A stretch of DNA of 58,578 nt from Catenovulum maritimum. Lineage in GTDB: Bacteria; Pseudomonadota; Gammaproteobacteria; Enterobacterales; Alteromonadaceae. This document shows, in pieces, positions 36,159-47,414 of this stretch. Made by a program: the position numbers and the translations under genes. The DNA lies in contig NZ_KQ130503.1 in assembly GCF_001050375.1 (NCBI RefSeq), forward strand, positions 1-58,578, given 5' to 3'. The notes below the pieces were generated by a model that saw nothing but the letters and a program-made list of their open reading frames with translations, ran no database searches and was not told the DNA's origin. Position 1 is the first letter of the stretch, and the number at the start of each line of letters is the position of its first letter.

Positions 36159-36458
36159 TTATTCTGCATCGCCTTCAAACTTTTCAACTCTGCTTTTTAG
36201 CTTTTGACCGGGTCTGAATGTAACCACTCGGCGAGCTGAAATAGGAATATCTTCACCTGTCTTCGGATTACGACCAGGCCTTTGAGCTTTGTCGCGTAAG
36301 TCAAAATTTCCAAACCCAGATAATTTAACCTGCTCGCCATTTTCAAGCGAAGCACGAATTTCCTCAAAAAAGAGCTCAACCATTTCTTTTGAGTCTCTTT
36401 TATTGATACCTAAGTTTTCAAATAAATGTTCTGCAATATCGGCTTTTGTTAAGGCCAT
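36159..36458 (-). CDS. ihfA: integration host factor subunit alpha
   Basis: A 99-residue HU/IHF-family DNA-bending protein. It starts [21 protein letters not shown], and includes [25 protein letters not shown] with the intercalating proline arm, then [17 protein letters not shown]. The subunit is alpha by sequence and by its position right after pheT (2-bp gap). It forms a heterodimer with IhfB and bends DNA at promoters and recombination sites. Confidence 0.97.
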   Translation of the reverse strand: MALTKADIAEHLFENLGINKRDSKEMVELFFEEIRASLENGEQVKLSGFGNFDLRDKAQRPGRNPKTGEDIPISARRVVTFRPGQKLKSRVEKFEGDAE

Positions 36459-36460
36459 AC

Positions 36461-38851
36461 CTAATCTCTCAACGTGGCGCTAAATTTGGCTTCTAAATTA
36501 GCAATAACTGAATTAGTAATTGCCGCGATTTCTTCATCTTCTAAGGTACGTTCTACATTTTGGAAAACTAAAGACACAGCAATACTCTTGTCAGAGTCTG
36601 CGATACCTTCACCTTGGTAGATATCGAACAAGTTTAATTCAACTAATTGATTTCCGCCAATTTTTTTTATCTCATCTAAAATATTTCCTGTTTGTACGTC
36701 ACGATTAACAACAAATGCCAAATCGCGTCTTACAGATGGAAACTTAGATAAGCCCCTAGCTTCAGGTATTGAAGCGTCTAATAAAGCCGATAATTCTATC
36801 TCAAAAACAAAGGCTTTTTGCTTCAAACCGATCGGTTTATTAGCTTGCGGATGAACCGCACCTAAGTAACCGACTTTTCTACTATTTTTATAAATAGCAG
36901 CAGATTGGCCAGGATGCAAGGCAGAATGTGTTTCTGAGACAAATTGATACTCATTTAATTTGCCTGTTAAACCTAAAACAGTTTCAAAATCGCCTTTTAA
37001 GTCAAAGAAATCAACCGGTGTTGAATCTAGCGACCAATGTTCACCATGCTTAAGACCTGTGATAACACCGCCAAGAACGGGTGTTTGCTTAATGCCATTT
37101 TCAGCGTTTTGATCGGGTTCAAATTTTAACCCGGTTTCAAATAAACGAACTCTAGATTGCTGTCTGTTCTGGTTATAAACAACAGAACTTAACAACCCAC
37201 ACCAAGTGCTTAAACGCATTGCTGACATATCAGCAGAAATAGGATTTGGTAAAATTAAGCTTTCTTGATCTTTAAATAATGCAGCTTGTACTTTAGGATC
37301 AACAAATGAATAAGTAATTGCTTCTTGGTATCCCAAACTGACTAAAACCCGTCTAATATCACGTAAAGCCAATTTAGACTCTTTGTGTTGTGACATTTTC
37401 AATGACGCAACAGGCGAAATCATAGGGATATTGTTATAACCATATACACGTGCAATTTCTTCAATTAAATCTTCTTCAATTGAGATATCGAACCGATAGC
37501 TAGGTACTAGAGTGTCCCAACCAATCTCGTTTGTTTTCGGTTCTAAGCCTAATCTTTGTAGAACTTCTAAAACGGTTTCGTCTGAAATATTGATACCCAG
37601 TTTTAGTGCTAGTCTTTCTTTGCGAAGCGTGACTTGTTTAGCTTGAGCTAGATGTTCACTTTGCTCTGCAATACACAATTCACCCGCTTCACCACCCGCA
37701 ATTTCTAAAATTAATTGAGTTGCTCTTTCAATTGCGATTTGTTGAATTTGACTATCAACACCACGTTCAAATCTGTGGGACGAGTCAGTGTGCAAACCAT
37801 ATTGGCGTGCCTTGCCCATAATGGCATCTGGCGCAAAAAATGCGCTTTCTAATATAATATCTTGAGTGCTATCACTAACGCCTGACTCTTGGCCACCAAA
37901 AACACCAGCTAATGCAAGCGCTTTTTCTTGGTCAGCAATCACCAAGGTGTTAGTTTTTAATTTAACTTGGTTGCCATCAAGTAAGGTTAAAGTTTCATTT
38001 TCTTCGGCAAACCGAACTTGAATTGCGCCTGATACTTTTGCTTTATCAAAAGCATGCATTGGCTGGCCTAGTTCTAGCATGACATAATTTGTTACATCTA
38101 CGATAGGATCTACACTGCGAATGCCAGAACGTCTTAACTTCTCAACTAACCATAGTGGGCTAACAGAGCTTGTTAAGTTAACGCCTTTAATCACACGACC
38201 AATATATCTAGGACATGCTTCGCCTGCGTTTAAATTAACTTCTACGCTGTCTGAAATCGTCGCGGCAACCGTTGGAATTGTAATTGAATTGACATCTGCT
38301 TGATTTAATACGCCAACCTCTCGAGCTAAACCAGCAATGCTTAAACAGTCAGAACGATTAGGCGTTAAATCAACTTCAATAATACTGTCATTAAGTTTTA
38401 AATATTCGCGAACATCCATGCCAATCGGAGCATCACTTGGTAACTCAATGATACCTGGCGCTTCGTCAGCCATACCCATTTCAGCTTCAGAGCAAAGCAT
38501 GCCATGAGAAGGAACACCACGTAATTTTGCTTTTTTAATTTTAAAATTACCCGGTAAAATAGCGCCTATCATTGCAACCGCAACGGTTAAGCCCTGACGG
38601 CAATTTTTTGCACCACAAACAATATCAATTAATTCTTCAGCACCAACATCAATTTTTGTTACTTGTAACTTCTCAGCATCTGGATGCGGGCCACACTCAA
38701 CTACTTTGCCGACTACAATACCGGAAAATTCGCCCGCAACAGGTTCGACTGAATCAACCTCTAAACCAGCCATGGTAATTTGTGCGACTAATTCTTCACT
38801 ACTGATTGCTGGATTAACCCACTCACGCAACCATGATTCACTAAATTTCAT
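36461..38851 (-). CDS. pheT: phenylalanyl-tRNA synthetase beta subunit
   Basis: A 796-residue beta subunit of the alpha2beta2 synthetase. It has the N-terminal EMAP-like tRNA-binding domain (about 40-150; [20 protein letters not shown]), the B3/B4 editing domain (about 215-390), the B5 region and the C-terminal ferredoxin-fold anticodon-binding domain (about 700-796; [12 protein letters not shown]). It lies 17 bp after pheS and 2 bp before ihfA. Confidence 0.97.
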   Translation of the reverse strand: MKFSESWLREWVNPAISSEELVAQITMAGLEVDSVEPVAGEFSGIVVGKVVECGPHPDAEKLQVTKIDVGAEELIDIVCGAKNCRQGLTVAVAMIGAILPGNFKIKKAKLRGVPSHGMLCSEAEMGMADEAPGIIELPSDAPIGMDVREYLKLNDSIIEVDLTPNRSDCLSIAGLAREVGVLNQADVNSITIPTVAATISDSVEVNLNAGEACPRYIGRVIKGVNLTSSVSPLWLVEKLRRSGIRSVDPIVDVTNYVMLELGQPMHAFDKAKVSGAIQVRFAEENETLTLLDGNQVKLKTNTLVIADQEKALALAGVFGGQESGVSDSTQDIILESAFFAPDAIMGKARQYGLHTDSSHRFERGVDSQIQQIAIERATQLILEIAGGEAGELCIAEQSEHLAQAKQVTLRKERLALKLGINISDETVLEVLQRLGLEPKTNEIGWDTLVPSYRFDISIEEDLIEEIARVYGYNNIPMISPVASLKMSQHKESKLALRDIRRVLVSLGYQEAITYSFVDPKVQAALFKDQESLILPNPISADMSAMRLSTWCGLLSSVVYNQNRQQSRVRLFETGLKFEPDQNAENGIKQTPVLGGVITGLKHGEHWSLDSTPVDFFDLKGDFETVLGLTGKLNEYQFVSETHSALHPGQSAAIYKNSRKVGYLGAVHPQANKPIGLKQKAFVFEIELSALLDASIPEARGLSKFPSVRRDLAFVVNRDVQTGNILDEIKKIGGNQLVELNLFDIYQGEGIADSDKSIAVSLVFQNVERTLEDEEIAAITNSVIANLEAKFSATLRD

Positions 38852-38868
38852 ATCTACTCCGGAATCTT

Positions 38869-39849
<981 letters not shown>

Positions 39850-40133
39850 TTAATAAACCTTTAGTGCGTTTAACCTAAATCACTTGAAGAGCCAAGTTTA
39901 GTTACTTTAAAACCAATCTTTTCAAGTAATTTAGTTAACCTATCTAATTAACTAAACATCTAATATCACAAGATGAAAGTGAAAAAATAAAGCGCGTAAT
40001 TCTACAGTATTTTTTTATAAAATACCGCTCTAAGCCACATAATTGTGCCTATTTATTTAATAGTTTTTGCATCTCCTGTCCAAGATTCTATCTATGTATT
40101 AATATTGAGTTAATCGCAGTAGGAAAAGATTTA

Positions 40134-41324
40134 ATGAAACAGTTTACTTCTAGACAGCCCATCTTTGATAAACACAAAATTGTAAAAGCTTATCAAATTA
40201 ATTTCTCAGCTGGATTTTCACAATATTGGGCATTGGCAACACAAGGCTTAGCAAGGCAAAATCAAACCAGTAATTTAAATTTACTCGCGTCAAATAAAAG
40301 CATGATGGTGCATTTAACGGAAGCTGAGTTAACCGAAGATATCCTTGCTTATGTCGATCAAAAAAAGTTTTTCATCGATTTATCTCACCTAACTGAAGCT
40401 AGCCCAGATTTGCTGGAAAAATGTCGTCGCTTATATCACTTAGGCTATCGTTTTTGCTTTAATGACGATATTTTTTTGTACGAATGGGAAGCATATTTAC
40501 CTTTTGCAAAAATGATTAAGTTTTCGATAAGCCAAACGCCGCTTAATACCCTCGAACCTCTCATGCCATTTTTGAAGCAACAAAAAACGATTCTTTTAGC
40601 TGACGATATCGATAATCACGAACAATACGAATTATGCAGGTCATTAGGTTTCCATTTGTTTCGAGGAGAGTTCTTCTGTAAGCCTGAGATCATCGAGCAT
40701 AATACATTAACAAATGATGCCAATTATGTATTATCAATTTACACTGAAGCAATGCGAGAAACCTTTAATATTAAGCGTTTAGCTGAACTTTTCGCCAAAG
40801 ATCTAACCCTTACTTATAAATTATTTAAGTATGTAAATGCTTGCTATTTTAACAAAAAAGAATCGATTTCGAGCATCAAGCAGGCGCTCGCTTTTTTAGG
40901 TGAAAATGCGGTCAAAAAATTAATCTGTATTATCGCGACAACCTATATACAACATAATAAGCCAGCAGAACTGGTCACCCTAAGTATTAGCCGATCCCGT
41001 TTTTGTGAGAGCCTAGCGGCAAACCTAAAACTAAACCCAGATTTTGCTTTCATCGTAGGTTTATTCTCTGTGTTAAATGCCATTCTAGATCAATCAATGG
41101 AAAATATATTGAGCAAACTGGCATTAAACCCAAGTGTCAAAACTGCACTACTGAGCCGTACAAACCAATACGGGATGATTCTAAAAATTTGTGAGTTATA
41201 CGAAAAAGCACAGTGGTCCGCAGTTAATTTACTTGCAGGTAAAATGGGGCTTGACCCAGATATACTGCCCAAAATATATCAAGAATCGATAAAGTCGGCT
41301 TATATATTTGAGAATTTAGAATGA
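40134..41324 (+). CDS. degenerate EAL plus HDOD signalling protein (YuxH-like)
   Basis: A 396-residue protein with the EAL-HDOD layout. The N-terminal half (about 1-190) follows YuxH-type EAL domains: RQPIFDKHKIVKAYQINF aligns with the usual RQPI-type start but the E-x-L motif is lost (YQINF). GYRFCFNDDIF replaces the usual LDDF motif, and GFHLFRGEFFCKP aligns with the GFxxxQGxxFxxP end. The loss of metal and substrate residues argues against c-di-GMP hydrolysis. The C-terminal half (about 200-390) is HDOD (LAELFAKDLTLTYKLFKYVN, ISSIKQALAFLGENAVKKL). AGGA precedes the ATG. It may bind c-di-GMP or a protein partner. It lies opposite to the surrounding translation cluster. Confidence 0.8.
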   Translation: MKQFTSRQPIFDKHKIVKAYQINFSAGFSQYWALATQGLARQNQTSNLNLLASNKSMMVHLTEAELTEDILAYVDQKKFFIDLSHLTEASPDLLEKCRRLYHLGYRFCFNDDIFLYEWEAYLPFAKMIKFSISQTPLNTLEPLMPFLKQQKTILLADDIDNHEQYELCRSLGFHLFRGEFFCKPEIIEHNTLTNDANYVLSIYTEAMRETFNIKRLAELFAKDLTLTYKLFKYVNACYFNKKESISSIKQALAFLGENAVKKLICIIATTYIQHNKPAELVTLSISRSRFCESLAANLKLNPDFAFIVGLFSVLNAILDQSMENILSKLALNPSVKTALLSRTNQYGMILKICELYEKAQWSAVNLLAGKMGLDPDILPKIYQESIKSAYIFENLE

Positions 41325-41370
41325 GCTAGAATTGAATTTATATGGTTAAGCCTATGCTTAAACACAAATA

Positions 41371-41396
41371 AAAAAAGGAGCCGTAGCTCCTTTTTT
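41371..41396. terminator. bidirectional terminator between rplT and the EAL-HDOD gene
   Basis: 11-bp stem AAAAAAGGAGC/GCTCCTTTTTT with loop CGTA. It has T runs in both directions, 20 bp after the rplT stop and 46 bp after the EAL-HDOD stop. Confidence 0.92.
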
Positions 41397-41416
41397 AGTT
41401 TAATAACAATGGGTTA

Positions 41417-41773
41417 TTAAACTAAAGCTTCTTTTGCTTTAGATACTAAAGCAGTAAAAGTCGCTTTATCATATACAGCGATGTCAGCTAAAATCTTACG
41501 ATCGATCTCAACAGAAGCTTTCTTAAGGCCATTGATGAAACGGCTATAAGATAAACCATTTTGACGAGAAGCAGCATTAATACGTGCAATCCATAATTGA
41601 CGGAATTGACGTTTACGCTGACGACGGTCACGGTATGCGTATTGACCAGCTTTAGTTACAGCTTGAACTGCAACACGATAAACACGACTACGAGCACCGT
41701 AGTAACCTTTAGCTTGTTTTAAAACTTTTTTGTGACGAGCGTGTGCTGTTACACCACGTTTTACTCTAGGCAT
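41417..41773 (-). CDS. rplT: 50S ribosomal protein L20
   Basis: A 118-residue L20, needed for early 50S assembly and binding 23S rRNA. It starts [20 protein letters not shown], with the basic N-terminal tail typical of L20, and the globular domain includes [20 protein letters not shown]. In E. coli L20 represses its own operon through structures near rpmI. It lies 17 bp after rpmI. Confidence 0.98.
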   Translation of the reverse strand: MPRVKRGVTAHARHKKVLKQAKGYYGARSRVYRVAVQAVTKAGQYAYRDRRQRKRQFRQLWIARINAASRQNGLSYSRFINGLKKASVEIDRKILADIAVYDKATFTALVSKAKEALV

Positions 41774-41790
41774 TTTTTAGTCTCCTGTTT

Positions 41791-41988
41791 TTATGCGTAT
41801 GGCAACATGCGAACGATCAATGGAACATCTGATTGATGAACTTGAGTTTTCGCACGAAGGTGACGTTTACGCTTAGAGCTTTTCTTAGTCAAAATATGAC
41901 GTAAGTGTGATTGTTTGCACTTAAAACCACCGTTGCCGGTTTTTTTAAAGCGCTTAGCTGCGCCGCTGTGGCTTTTAATTTTTGACAT
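41791..41988 (-). CDS. rpmI: 50S ribosomal protein L35
   Basis: A 65-residue L35, starting [20 protein letters not shown] and ending [10 protein letters not shown]. The start at 41988 gives the normal length; an in-frame ATG upstream would add a non-homologous MRSKYS extension. Basic throughout, as expected for a small ribosomal protein. Downstream of infC and upstream of rplT. Confidence 0.97.
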   Translation of the reverse strand: MSKIKSHSGAAKRFKKTGNGGFKCKQSHLRHILTKKSSKRKRHLRAKTQVHQSDVPLIVRMLPYA

Positions 41989-42032
41989 TGAGTATTTACT
42001 CCGCATTGTCAGTTAACAAATGTAATATGGCG

Positions 42033-42048
42033 AGTTAGCAAGCTAACT
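42033..42048 (-). promoter_or_regulatory. hairpin in the infC-rpmI spacer (possible L20 control site)
   Basis: A perfect 7-bp stem AGTTAGC/GCTAACT with a 2-nt spacer lies in the 74-bp gap before rpmI. In E. coli the L20 operator is built from structures in this region. I see only the hairpin, not the full pseudoknot, so the role is an inference. Confidence 0.35.
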
Positions 42049-42062
42049 GCTTTAGGCCATAG

Positions 42063-42602
42063 TTACGACTTTTTCGGTGCCAACACCATGATCATTTGTC
42101 GACCTTCTACCCTAGTAGGGAAAGATTCAACATTGGCAATCTCAGCTAAATCGTCTTTAACACGATTCATCATTTCGATACCGATCTCTTGGTGTGCCAT
42201 TTCACGTCCGCGGAAACGGATAGTTACTTTAGCTTTGTCACCGTCTTCTAAAAAGCGAGTCAGGTTGCGTAGTTTTACCTGATAATCGCCTATATCAGTT
42301 CCAGGTCGAAATTTAATTTCTTTAACCTGAATCTGTTTTTGCTTTTTCTTCTGCTCTTTTACAGATTTGCTTTTTTCGTAAAGGAACTTACCGTAGTCCA
42401 TAACCTTACATACAGGTGGCGCTGCATTGGGGCTGATTTCTACCAAATCTAATTTAGCATCATCTGCTGCATTCATAGCTTCTTGTAAAGAAACCACGCC
42501 TCTTTGTTCGCCGTCAGCTAATATCAAACGAACTTCTTTTGCATCAATTTCTTCATTAATACGGTCTTTGCCTGTATCTGGTTTTCTTATAGCACCTTTA
42601 AT
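42063..42602 (-). CDS. infC: translation initiation factor IF-3, AUU start codon
   Basis: A 179-residue IF-3. I start it at ATT (42602-42600), preceded by GGAGGAATAAGCC, because the N-terminal residues [19 protein letters not shown] are conserved IF-3 sequence. A start at the next TTG (42527) would remove 25 conserved residues. The AUU start is known for E. coli infC, where IF-3 discriminates against it and so represses itself. The N-domain and C-domain ([20 protein letters not shown]) are complete. It lies 20 bp after thrS. Confidence 0.95.
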   Translation of the reverse strand: MKGAIRKPDTGKDRINEEIDAKEVRLILADGEQRGVVSLQEAMNAADDAKLDLVEISPNAAPPVCKVMDYGKFLYEKSKSVKEQKKKQKQIQVKEIKFRPGTDIGDYQVKLRNLTRFLEDGDKAKVTIRFRGREMAHQEIGIEMMNRVKDDLAEIANVESFPTRVEGRQMIMVLAPKKS

Positions 42603-42622
42603 GGCTTATTCCTCCACGAAAT

Positions 42623-44536
42623 TTAAATATTCTTGCTAGTTACATCAGCTGCTAGACGTTGTCTGAATTCTTCAATCGTCATAGTGCCAAGGTCTTCACC
42701 TTTTCGAGTTCGGACTGCAACTTGGCCTGATTCTAGCTCTTTGTCCCCAACAACTAACATGTATGGGATACGTTTTAACGTATGTTCGCGAATTTTAAAG
42801 CCAATCTTCTCATTTCTCAAGTCCGCAGAGGCTCTAAATCCACTTTCGTTCAATATTCTAGCAACTTTTTGACAATAATCACCTTGTTTATCGGTAATAT
42901 TTAAAATAACTGCTTGTTTTGGTGATAACCAAGTCGGGAAGTGACCTGCATATTCTTCTGTAAGGATACCAATGAAGCGTTCAACTGAGCCTAAAATAGC
43001 TCTGTGAATCATAACAGGTACTTGACGCTCGTTATTTTCTGCAACATAACTCGCACCTAATCGACTTGGTAATGCAAAATCTAATTGAATTGTACCACAC
43101 TGCCAAGCTCGCTCTAAGCAATCATATAGTGTGAATTCAATTTTAGGTCCATAAAATGCACCTTCGCCTGGCTGTAAGTCATACTCAATGCCATTATTAG
43201 TTAGCGCATCCATCAAGGCTTGTTCTGCTCTATCCCAAATCTCATCTTCTCCGATTCGTTTTTCTGGGCGAGTCGATAGCTTAACGACGATTTTTTCAAA
43301 ACCAAACGTTTGATACGTATCGTAAACCATCTTGATACATGCACTTACTTCATCTTGCACTTGAGATTCAGTACAGAAGATATGAGCATCATCCTGTGTA
43401 AAGCCACGTACGCGCATTAAACCATGTAAAGCACCTGACGGTTCATTACGGTGGCAACAACCAAATTCAGCCATACGTAAAGGTAAATCACGGTATGATT
43501 TTAAACCTTGGTTAAATATTTGGACATGACCTGGGCAGTTCATCGGTTTTATCGCATATTCACGTTTTTCTGATTCAGTTGTGAACATGTTTTCTGCATA
43601 TTTATCCCAGTGACCTGATTTTTCCCATAAAGAACGATCCATCATTAACGGACCTTTTACTTCTTGGTAATCATATTCTTTTAATTTTGTACGCACAAAA
43701 TCTTCTAATTCACGATAAATAGTCCAGCCATCATTATGCCAAAACACCATGCCTGGTGCTTCTTCTTGCCAGTGGAACAAGTCTAATGCTTTACCGATTT
43801 TTCTATGATCGCGTTTTTCAGCCTCTTCAAGGCGCTTCAAATAACCTTTAAGCTGCTTTTTATCCGCCCAAGCCGTACCATAAATACGTTGTAGCATTTT
43901 ATTATCAGAATCACCGCGCCAATATGCACCAGCCACTTTCATCAATTTAAAGTGCTGACAAAATTTCATATTTGGCACATGTGGACCACGGCACATATCA
44001 ATATATTCTTCGTGGTGATATAAACCAGGCTGGTCATCTTTAGATACGTTTTGATCTAAAATTTCAATTTTGTACGCTTCGCCGCGAGCAGCAAAAGTGT
44101 CTCTAGCTTCTTGCCAGCTGACTTTTTTCTTAACTACGTCGTAGTTAGTTGCAGCAAGTGCCTTCATTCTTTTTTCTAACGCTTCAAGATCGCTTTCTGA
44201 AAGTGAATGTTCCATATCGATATCATAGTAAAAACCATTATCGATAGTTGGACCTATCGCCATTTTAGCGTCTGGCCATAATTGTTTGACTGCATGTCCA
44301 ATAAGATGAGCACAAGAGTGACGAATAATTTCTAAACCGTCTTCGTCTTTTGCTGTGATTAATTCTAAATTAACGTCTTCTTCAATTAATTCACATGCAT
44401 CAACTCTAGCACCATTAATACGGCCTGCGATGGTTGCTTTCGCTAAACCTGGGCCAATATCGGCTGCAACTTGCAAAGGTGTAACTGCTGATTCAAATGA
44501 TCTTTGACTTCCGTCTGGGAGCGTAATGACAGGCAT
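42623..44536 (-). CDS. thrS: threonyl-tRNA synthetase
   Basis: A 637-residue class II synthetase. It has an N-terminal TGS domain (about 1-61), the editing domain N2 (about 65-240) with [16 protein letters not shown] and the [10 protein letters not shown] cysteine/histidine region that clears mischarged Ser-tRNA, the catalytic core ([34 protein letters not shown]/Zn region) and a C-terminal anticodon-binding domain (about 535-637). First gene of the thrS-infC-rpmI-rplT group. SD AAGGA precedes the ATG by about 6 nt. The leader carries anticodon-like hairpins. Confidence 0.97.
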   Translation of the reverse strand: MPVITLPDGSQRSFESAVTPLQVAADIGPGLAKATIAGRINGARVDACELIEEDVNLELITAKDEDGLEIIRHSCAHLIGHAVKQLWPDAKMAIGPTIDNGFYYDIDMEHSLSESDLEALEKRMKALAATNYDVVKKKVSWQEARDTFAARGEAYKIEILDQNVSKDDQPGLYHHEEYIDMCRGPHVPNMKFCQHFKLMKVAGAYWRGDSDNKMLQRIYGTAWADKKQLKGYLKRLEEAEKRDHRKIGKALDLFHWQEEAPGMVFWHNDGWTIYRELEDFVRTKLKEYDYQEVKGPLMMDRSLWEKSGHWDKYAENMFTTESEKREYAIKPMNCPGHVQIFNQGLKSYRDLPLRMAEFGCCHRNEPSGALHGLMRVRGFTQDDAHIFCTESQVQDEVSACIKMVYDTYQTFGFEKIVVKLSTRPEKRIGEDEIWDRAEQALMDALTNNGIEYDLQPGEGAFYGPKIEFTLYDCLERAWQCGTIQLDFALPSRLGASYVAENNERQVPVMIHRAILGSVERFIGILTEEYAGHFPTWLSPKQAVILNITDKQGDYCQKVARILNESGFRASADLRNEKIGFKIREHTLKRIPYMLVVGDKELESGQVAVRTRKGEDLGTMTIEEFRQRLAADVTSKNI

Positions 44537-44554
44537 GATTTTTCCTTACCAGTG

Positions 44555-44633
44555 GTGACACCTACCAAGTGCCACATGTTTTAAAATGAAATTTTCGAAA
44601 GCTGGCGATAATACAGGCTTATCAGAAACCTGT
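44555..44633 (-). promoter_or_regulatory. thrS autoregulatory leader with tRNA-Thr anticodon mimic
   Basis: In the thrS transcript a 7-bp stem GUGGCAC/GUGUCAC (one G-U) with loop UUGGUAG occupies 44575-44555, 8 nt before the SD. The loop has U at the position-33 equivalent, GGU (a Thr anticodon) and then A at the position-37 equivalent. GGU lies at -30 to -28 from the AUG. Further upstream (44633-44613) a second hairpin ACAGGUUU-CUGAU-AAGCCUGU follows an AU-rich linker. This is the two-hairpin order of the E. coli thrS operator, where ThrRS binds and blocks the ribosome. Confidence 0.7.
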
Positions 44634-44816
44634 CGAGTTAGAATCCACCACAAGTGCGGATAAATTTTCAATTGTAACGAATCTAAAATGACAGAATTCA
44701 CTCGGTAATTTTACAACGCAGGAAAATACTGTTTTTTAAGGTACCAGCAAGTATACTTAGTTAAATAATTGATTTAGCTTAATCAAAATAATATCTAAGA
44801 GTATATTCGACTAAAA

Positions 44817-46448
44817 ATGAGTGAAATAAAATTAACCCAGTTAGAAGCAAAAGAACTAAGTCTGTTAGAGTCATTAAAAAATATACTCACGAATACAGAA
44901 GACTGCGATAAACAACAGCAACTTAGCTTCACCCCCAAGCTCGCAAAGTTATTATGTGACTGCCAAAGCAATTCAGCTAAAGTCTACTTACTTAATGTCA
45001 GTAGCTCTCCTCAATATTATTTAAATTGGCTGTCACATAACAGGCAAAGCAAACCTTTATTAAATACTGAGCATTTAATTGGCTATTTTAATAAAAGGGC
45101 TAGGTTGGCTAGATTCGTTAGCGGGGAGTTATTTCAAACTGATAAACCGTTTGTACTAATTTCTGCTTCCGCTATTTTGCAAGACATAAAGTTAGTAGGC
45201 TTAATTGGCAAAATACTCTCAAGTGGTAAATTTGATTCTAGGTGGTTATTTAACCATGCTGACGATAAGCAGCATTACAAATTTCAACATAAGCAATTAG
45301 ATTTTACCCAAAATATTATTTTTTACGGCCACTCTGATAGCCTATATCAACTTTATTCTGCACTACCTATATTAAACGAAGTCGCAAGCCAAAGAGTTTA
45401 TGAATCAGATTATGCAGTCCCTGTTACTAAATCGAACTTAACTGCACTAAAAAGCTTTATTGAGTTTAGCTATCAAAAGTCACTCAGTATTAAACAACTT
45501 TATGCCATTGCATGGGCTTTATCTAGGCAATTAGAGGATCAAGCGTGGTTAAGTTTAAATCTAGCTTATCTGGAGGAGTTGCTCCATTCACTCCCAGACA
45601 ATTTTGATTTGAGCGACGTTGAAAATAGCGTGGCTGACATCAGTGGCCAAAATTCCTTAGATAAAGTTTTACATCATGAGCAAATTGCTAAGGGTACAGT
45701 CAAAGTTGATTTTACCGGGAAAGTTGTAGGTCAAATTAATGGACTTTCAGTGGTTGAAACTGAAAACGCCGAATTTGGCGAGCCTTCACGTATTACAGCA
45801 AATATATTCTCTGGTGAGGGTGATATAGGTGATATAGAGAGAAAATCTGATTTAGGCGGAGATATTCATGCTAAGGCGATGATGATTATATCTTCTTTCG
45901 TCAGTAAGGAATTTGCTGAAAATGAGCCTTTGTCTATCTCATCGAACATAGTGTTTGAGCAATCTTACCATGGCGTAGATGGTGACAGCGCGTCATTAGC
46001 TGAGCTATATGCTTTACTATCTGCGATCGCTAAGGTGCCAATTAACCAGAATGTTGCCATTACAGGGGCAATCGATCAACTAGGCAATGTATTAGCTGTC
46101 GGTGGTGTCGATTTAAAAATTGAGGGCTTTTATCAGCTTGCACAAAAAATGGCTCCTGATGAAACGCACCACATTATAATACCGGCAACGAACCAAGCTC
46201 ATTTAAACTTGAATTCGGAAACAATTGAAGCCGTCAAAAACAAAAAGCTGATCATCTACCCAATTTCCCATGCCAATCAGGCGAGTTCAATTTTAACTGG
46301 TTTACCGGCTGAAACAGAAAACCAAGATGGCTTATTTGATCTAGTAAAAGAGTCACTACTCGAATTTAGTGAAGGAGAAGCGACGAGAACTTCGTTATTT
46401 AGTCGAATTGGCCATATATTCCACTATTTTTTGTCAAAAAATAACTAA
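44817..46448 (+). CDS. Lon-like (S16) serine protease, LonB/YcbZ type
   Basis: A 543-residue protein with a C-terminal Lon protease domain. The catalytic dyad is visible: Ser391 in GVDGDSASLAELYALLSAIA and Lys434 in GGVDLKIEGF, 43 residues apart, as S679 and K722 are in E. coli Lon. The N-terminal 300 residues carry no Walker A motif, as in the YcbZ family, so ATP-dependent unfolding is doubtful. In E. coli ycbZ also lies directly upstream of fabA, which supports the assignment. Substrates are unknown. Confidence 0.88.
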   Translation: MSEIKLTQLEAKELSLLESLKNILTNTEDCDKQQQLSFTPKLAKLLCDCQSNSAKVYLLNVSSSPQYYLNWLSHNRQSKPLLNTEHLIGYFNKRARLARFVSGELFQTDKPFVLISASAILQDIKLVGLIGKILSSGKFDSRWLFNHADDKQHYKFQHKQLDFTQNIIFYGHSDSLYQLYSALPILNEVASQRVYESDYAVPVTKSNLTALKSFIEFSYQKSLSIKQLYAIAWALSRQLEDQAWLSLNLAYLEELLHSLPDNFDLSDVENSVADISGQNSLDKVLHHEQIAKGTVKVDFTGKVVGQINGLSVVETENAEFGEPSRITANIFSGEGDIGDIERKSDLGGDIHAKAMMIISSFVSKEFAENEPLSISSNIVFEQSYHGVDGDSASLAELYALLSAIAKVPINQNVAITGAIDQLGNVLAVGGVDLKIEGFYQLAQKMAPDETHHIIIPATNQAHLNLNSETIEAVKNKKLIIYPISHANQASSILTGLPAETENQDGLFDLVKESLLEFSEGEATRTSLFSRIGHIFHYFLSKNN

Positions 46449-46472
46449 TTTATAGCTTGTAGACTTGTTAAC

Positions 46473-46486
46473 CGAACATGGGTTCG
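46473..46486 (+). promoter_or_regulatory. CGAAC-N4-GTTCG inverted repeat upstream of fabA
   Basis: Perfect 5-bp arms with spacer ATGG, 40 bp before the fabA start. The GAAC-N4-GTTC form recalls binding sites of TetR-type fatty-acid regulators (PsrA-like). The match is short and no FabR or FadR consensus is evident, so this is a weak operator candidate. Confidence 0.35.
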
Positions 46487-46525
46487 ATAAAGTATGCGCG
46501 TTTTTATTTTAACTATCGAATACTA

Positions 46526-47038
46526 ATGACTCAAAATAGCTTTACTAAAGAAGATTTACTAGCTTGTAGCCGTGGCGAACTTTTTGGCCCAGGCAATAGC
46601 CAATTACCAGCTCCAAATATGTTAATGATGGATCGCATTATTTCAATTACTGAAAACGGTGGTGATTCTGACAAAGGTTATATCGAAGCTGAATTAGATA
46701 TTACACCTGACTTATGGTTTTTTGACTGTCACTTCCCAGGTGATCCAGTAATGCCAGGTTGCTTAGGCCTAGACGCTATGTGGCAATTGGTCGGCTTTTT
46801 CTTAGGTTGGTGCGGTGGTCCGGGTAAAGGTCGAGCGCTTGGTGTTGGTGAAGTTAAATTTACCGGTCAAATATTACCGACAGCGAAAAAAGTATCTTAC
46901 AAGATCAACTTAAAGCGTGTAATTAAAAGAAAATTATACATGGGTATTGCTGACGGTACCGTTGCGGTTGATGGCAAAATCATCTACGAAGCAAAAGACC
47001 TTAAAGTTGGTTTATTCCAAGATACTTCAGCATTTTAA
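46526..47038 (+). CDS. fabA: 3-hydroxydecanoyl-ACP dehydratase/isomerase
   Basis: A 170-residue FabA that dehydrates 3-hydroxydecanoyl-ACP and isomerises the trans-2 to cis-3 double bond, starting unsaturated fatty acid synthesis. Active-site H69 lies in [13 protein letters not shown] and D83 in [10 protein letters not shown]. The start at 46526 ([13 protein letters not shown]) gives the family length; an upstream in-frame ATG at 46478 would add 16 unrelated residues. The SD is weak. Placed between the Lon-like gene and rmf, as in E. coli. Confidence 0.97.
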   Translation: MTQNSFTKEDLLACSRGELFGPGNSQLPAPNMLMMDRIISITENGGDSDKGYIEAELDITPDLWFFDCHFPGDPVMPGCLGLDAMWQLVGFFLGWCGGPGKGRALGVGEVKFTGQILPTAKKVSYKINLKRVIKRKLYMGIADGTVAVDGKIIYEAKDLKVGLFQDTSAF

Positions 47039-47064
47039 TATTGATTAAAATCTGCTGTTAAAAT

Positions 47065-47090
47065 AAAAAAAGCCCGATAGGGCTTTTTTT
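47065..47090. terminator. bidirectional terminator between fabA and rmf
   Basis: 11-bp stem AAAAAAAGCCC/GGGCTTTTTTT with loop GATA, 26 bp after the fabA stop and 28 bp after the rmf stop on the opposite strand. Confidence 0.93.
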
Positions 47091-47118
47091 ATTTGTCTCC
47101 TTATACTGAGAGTGTTAT

Positions 47119-47292
47119 TTACTTCACACCCAATACGGTTCTATCATCGATGGCTGATCGCCACCCCCCCAACCAATGCGCTTTAGTATCATTGTCATGA
47201 TAAGGACAGTTTTCTTTTGCTTTTCCTATCATTCCAGCTTGATAACCTTTTGAATGAGCTCTTTCTAATCGGTCGCGTTTTTGTCGTTTCAT
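47119..47292 (-). CDS. rmf: ribosome modulation factor RMF
   Basis: A 57-residue basic protein: MKRQKRDRLERAHSKGYQAG at the start, the central ENCPYHD segment, and WLGGWRSAIDDR near the end, the RMF signature. RMF dimerises 70S ribosomes into inactive 100S particles in stationary phase. ATG is at 47290-47292, TAA at 47119-47121, with AAGG just upstream. It converges with fabA, as in many gammaproteobacteria. It is short enough to be missed by length-filtered gene calling. Confidence 0.94.
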   Translation of the reverse strand: MKRQKRDRLERAHSKGYQAGMIGKAKENCPYHDNDTKAHWLGGWRSAIDDRTVLGVK

Positions 47293-47414
47293 TGAACCTT
47301 CCTTACTTTTATTGTCTGGATGGAGAATCTAAGCAATAAGTAATAATTGCTTCACATAAAACTTAGCCAAATCAGAAATTCATTGCAAGTATAAAATAGG
47401 CAGATATTGGAAAG

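Noticed and set aside
39850-40133. Phenylalanine-rich leader peptide and attenuator before pheS
   Set aside because: No short frame with clustered Phe codons and no terminator-type hairpin were found.
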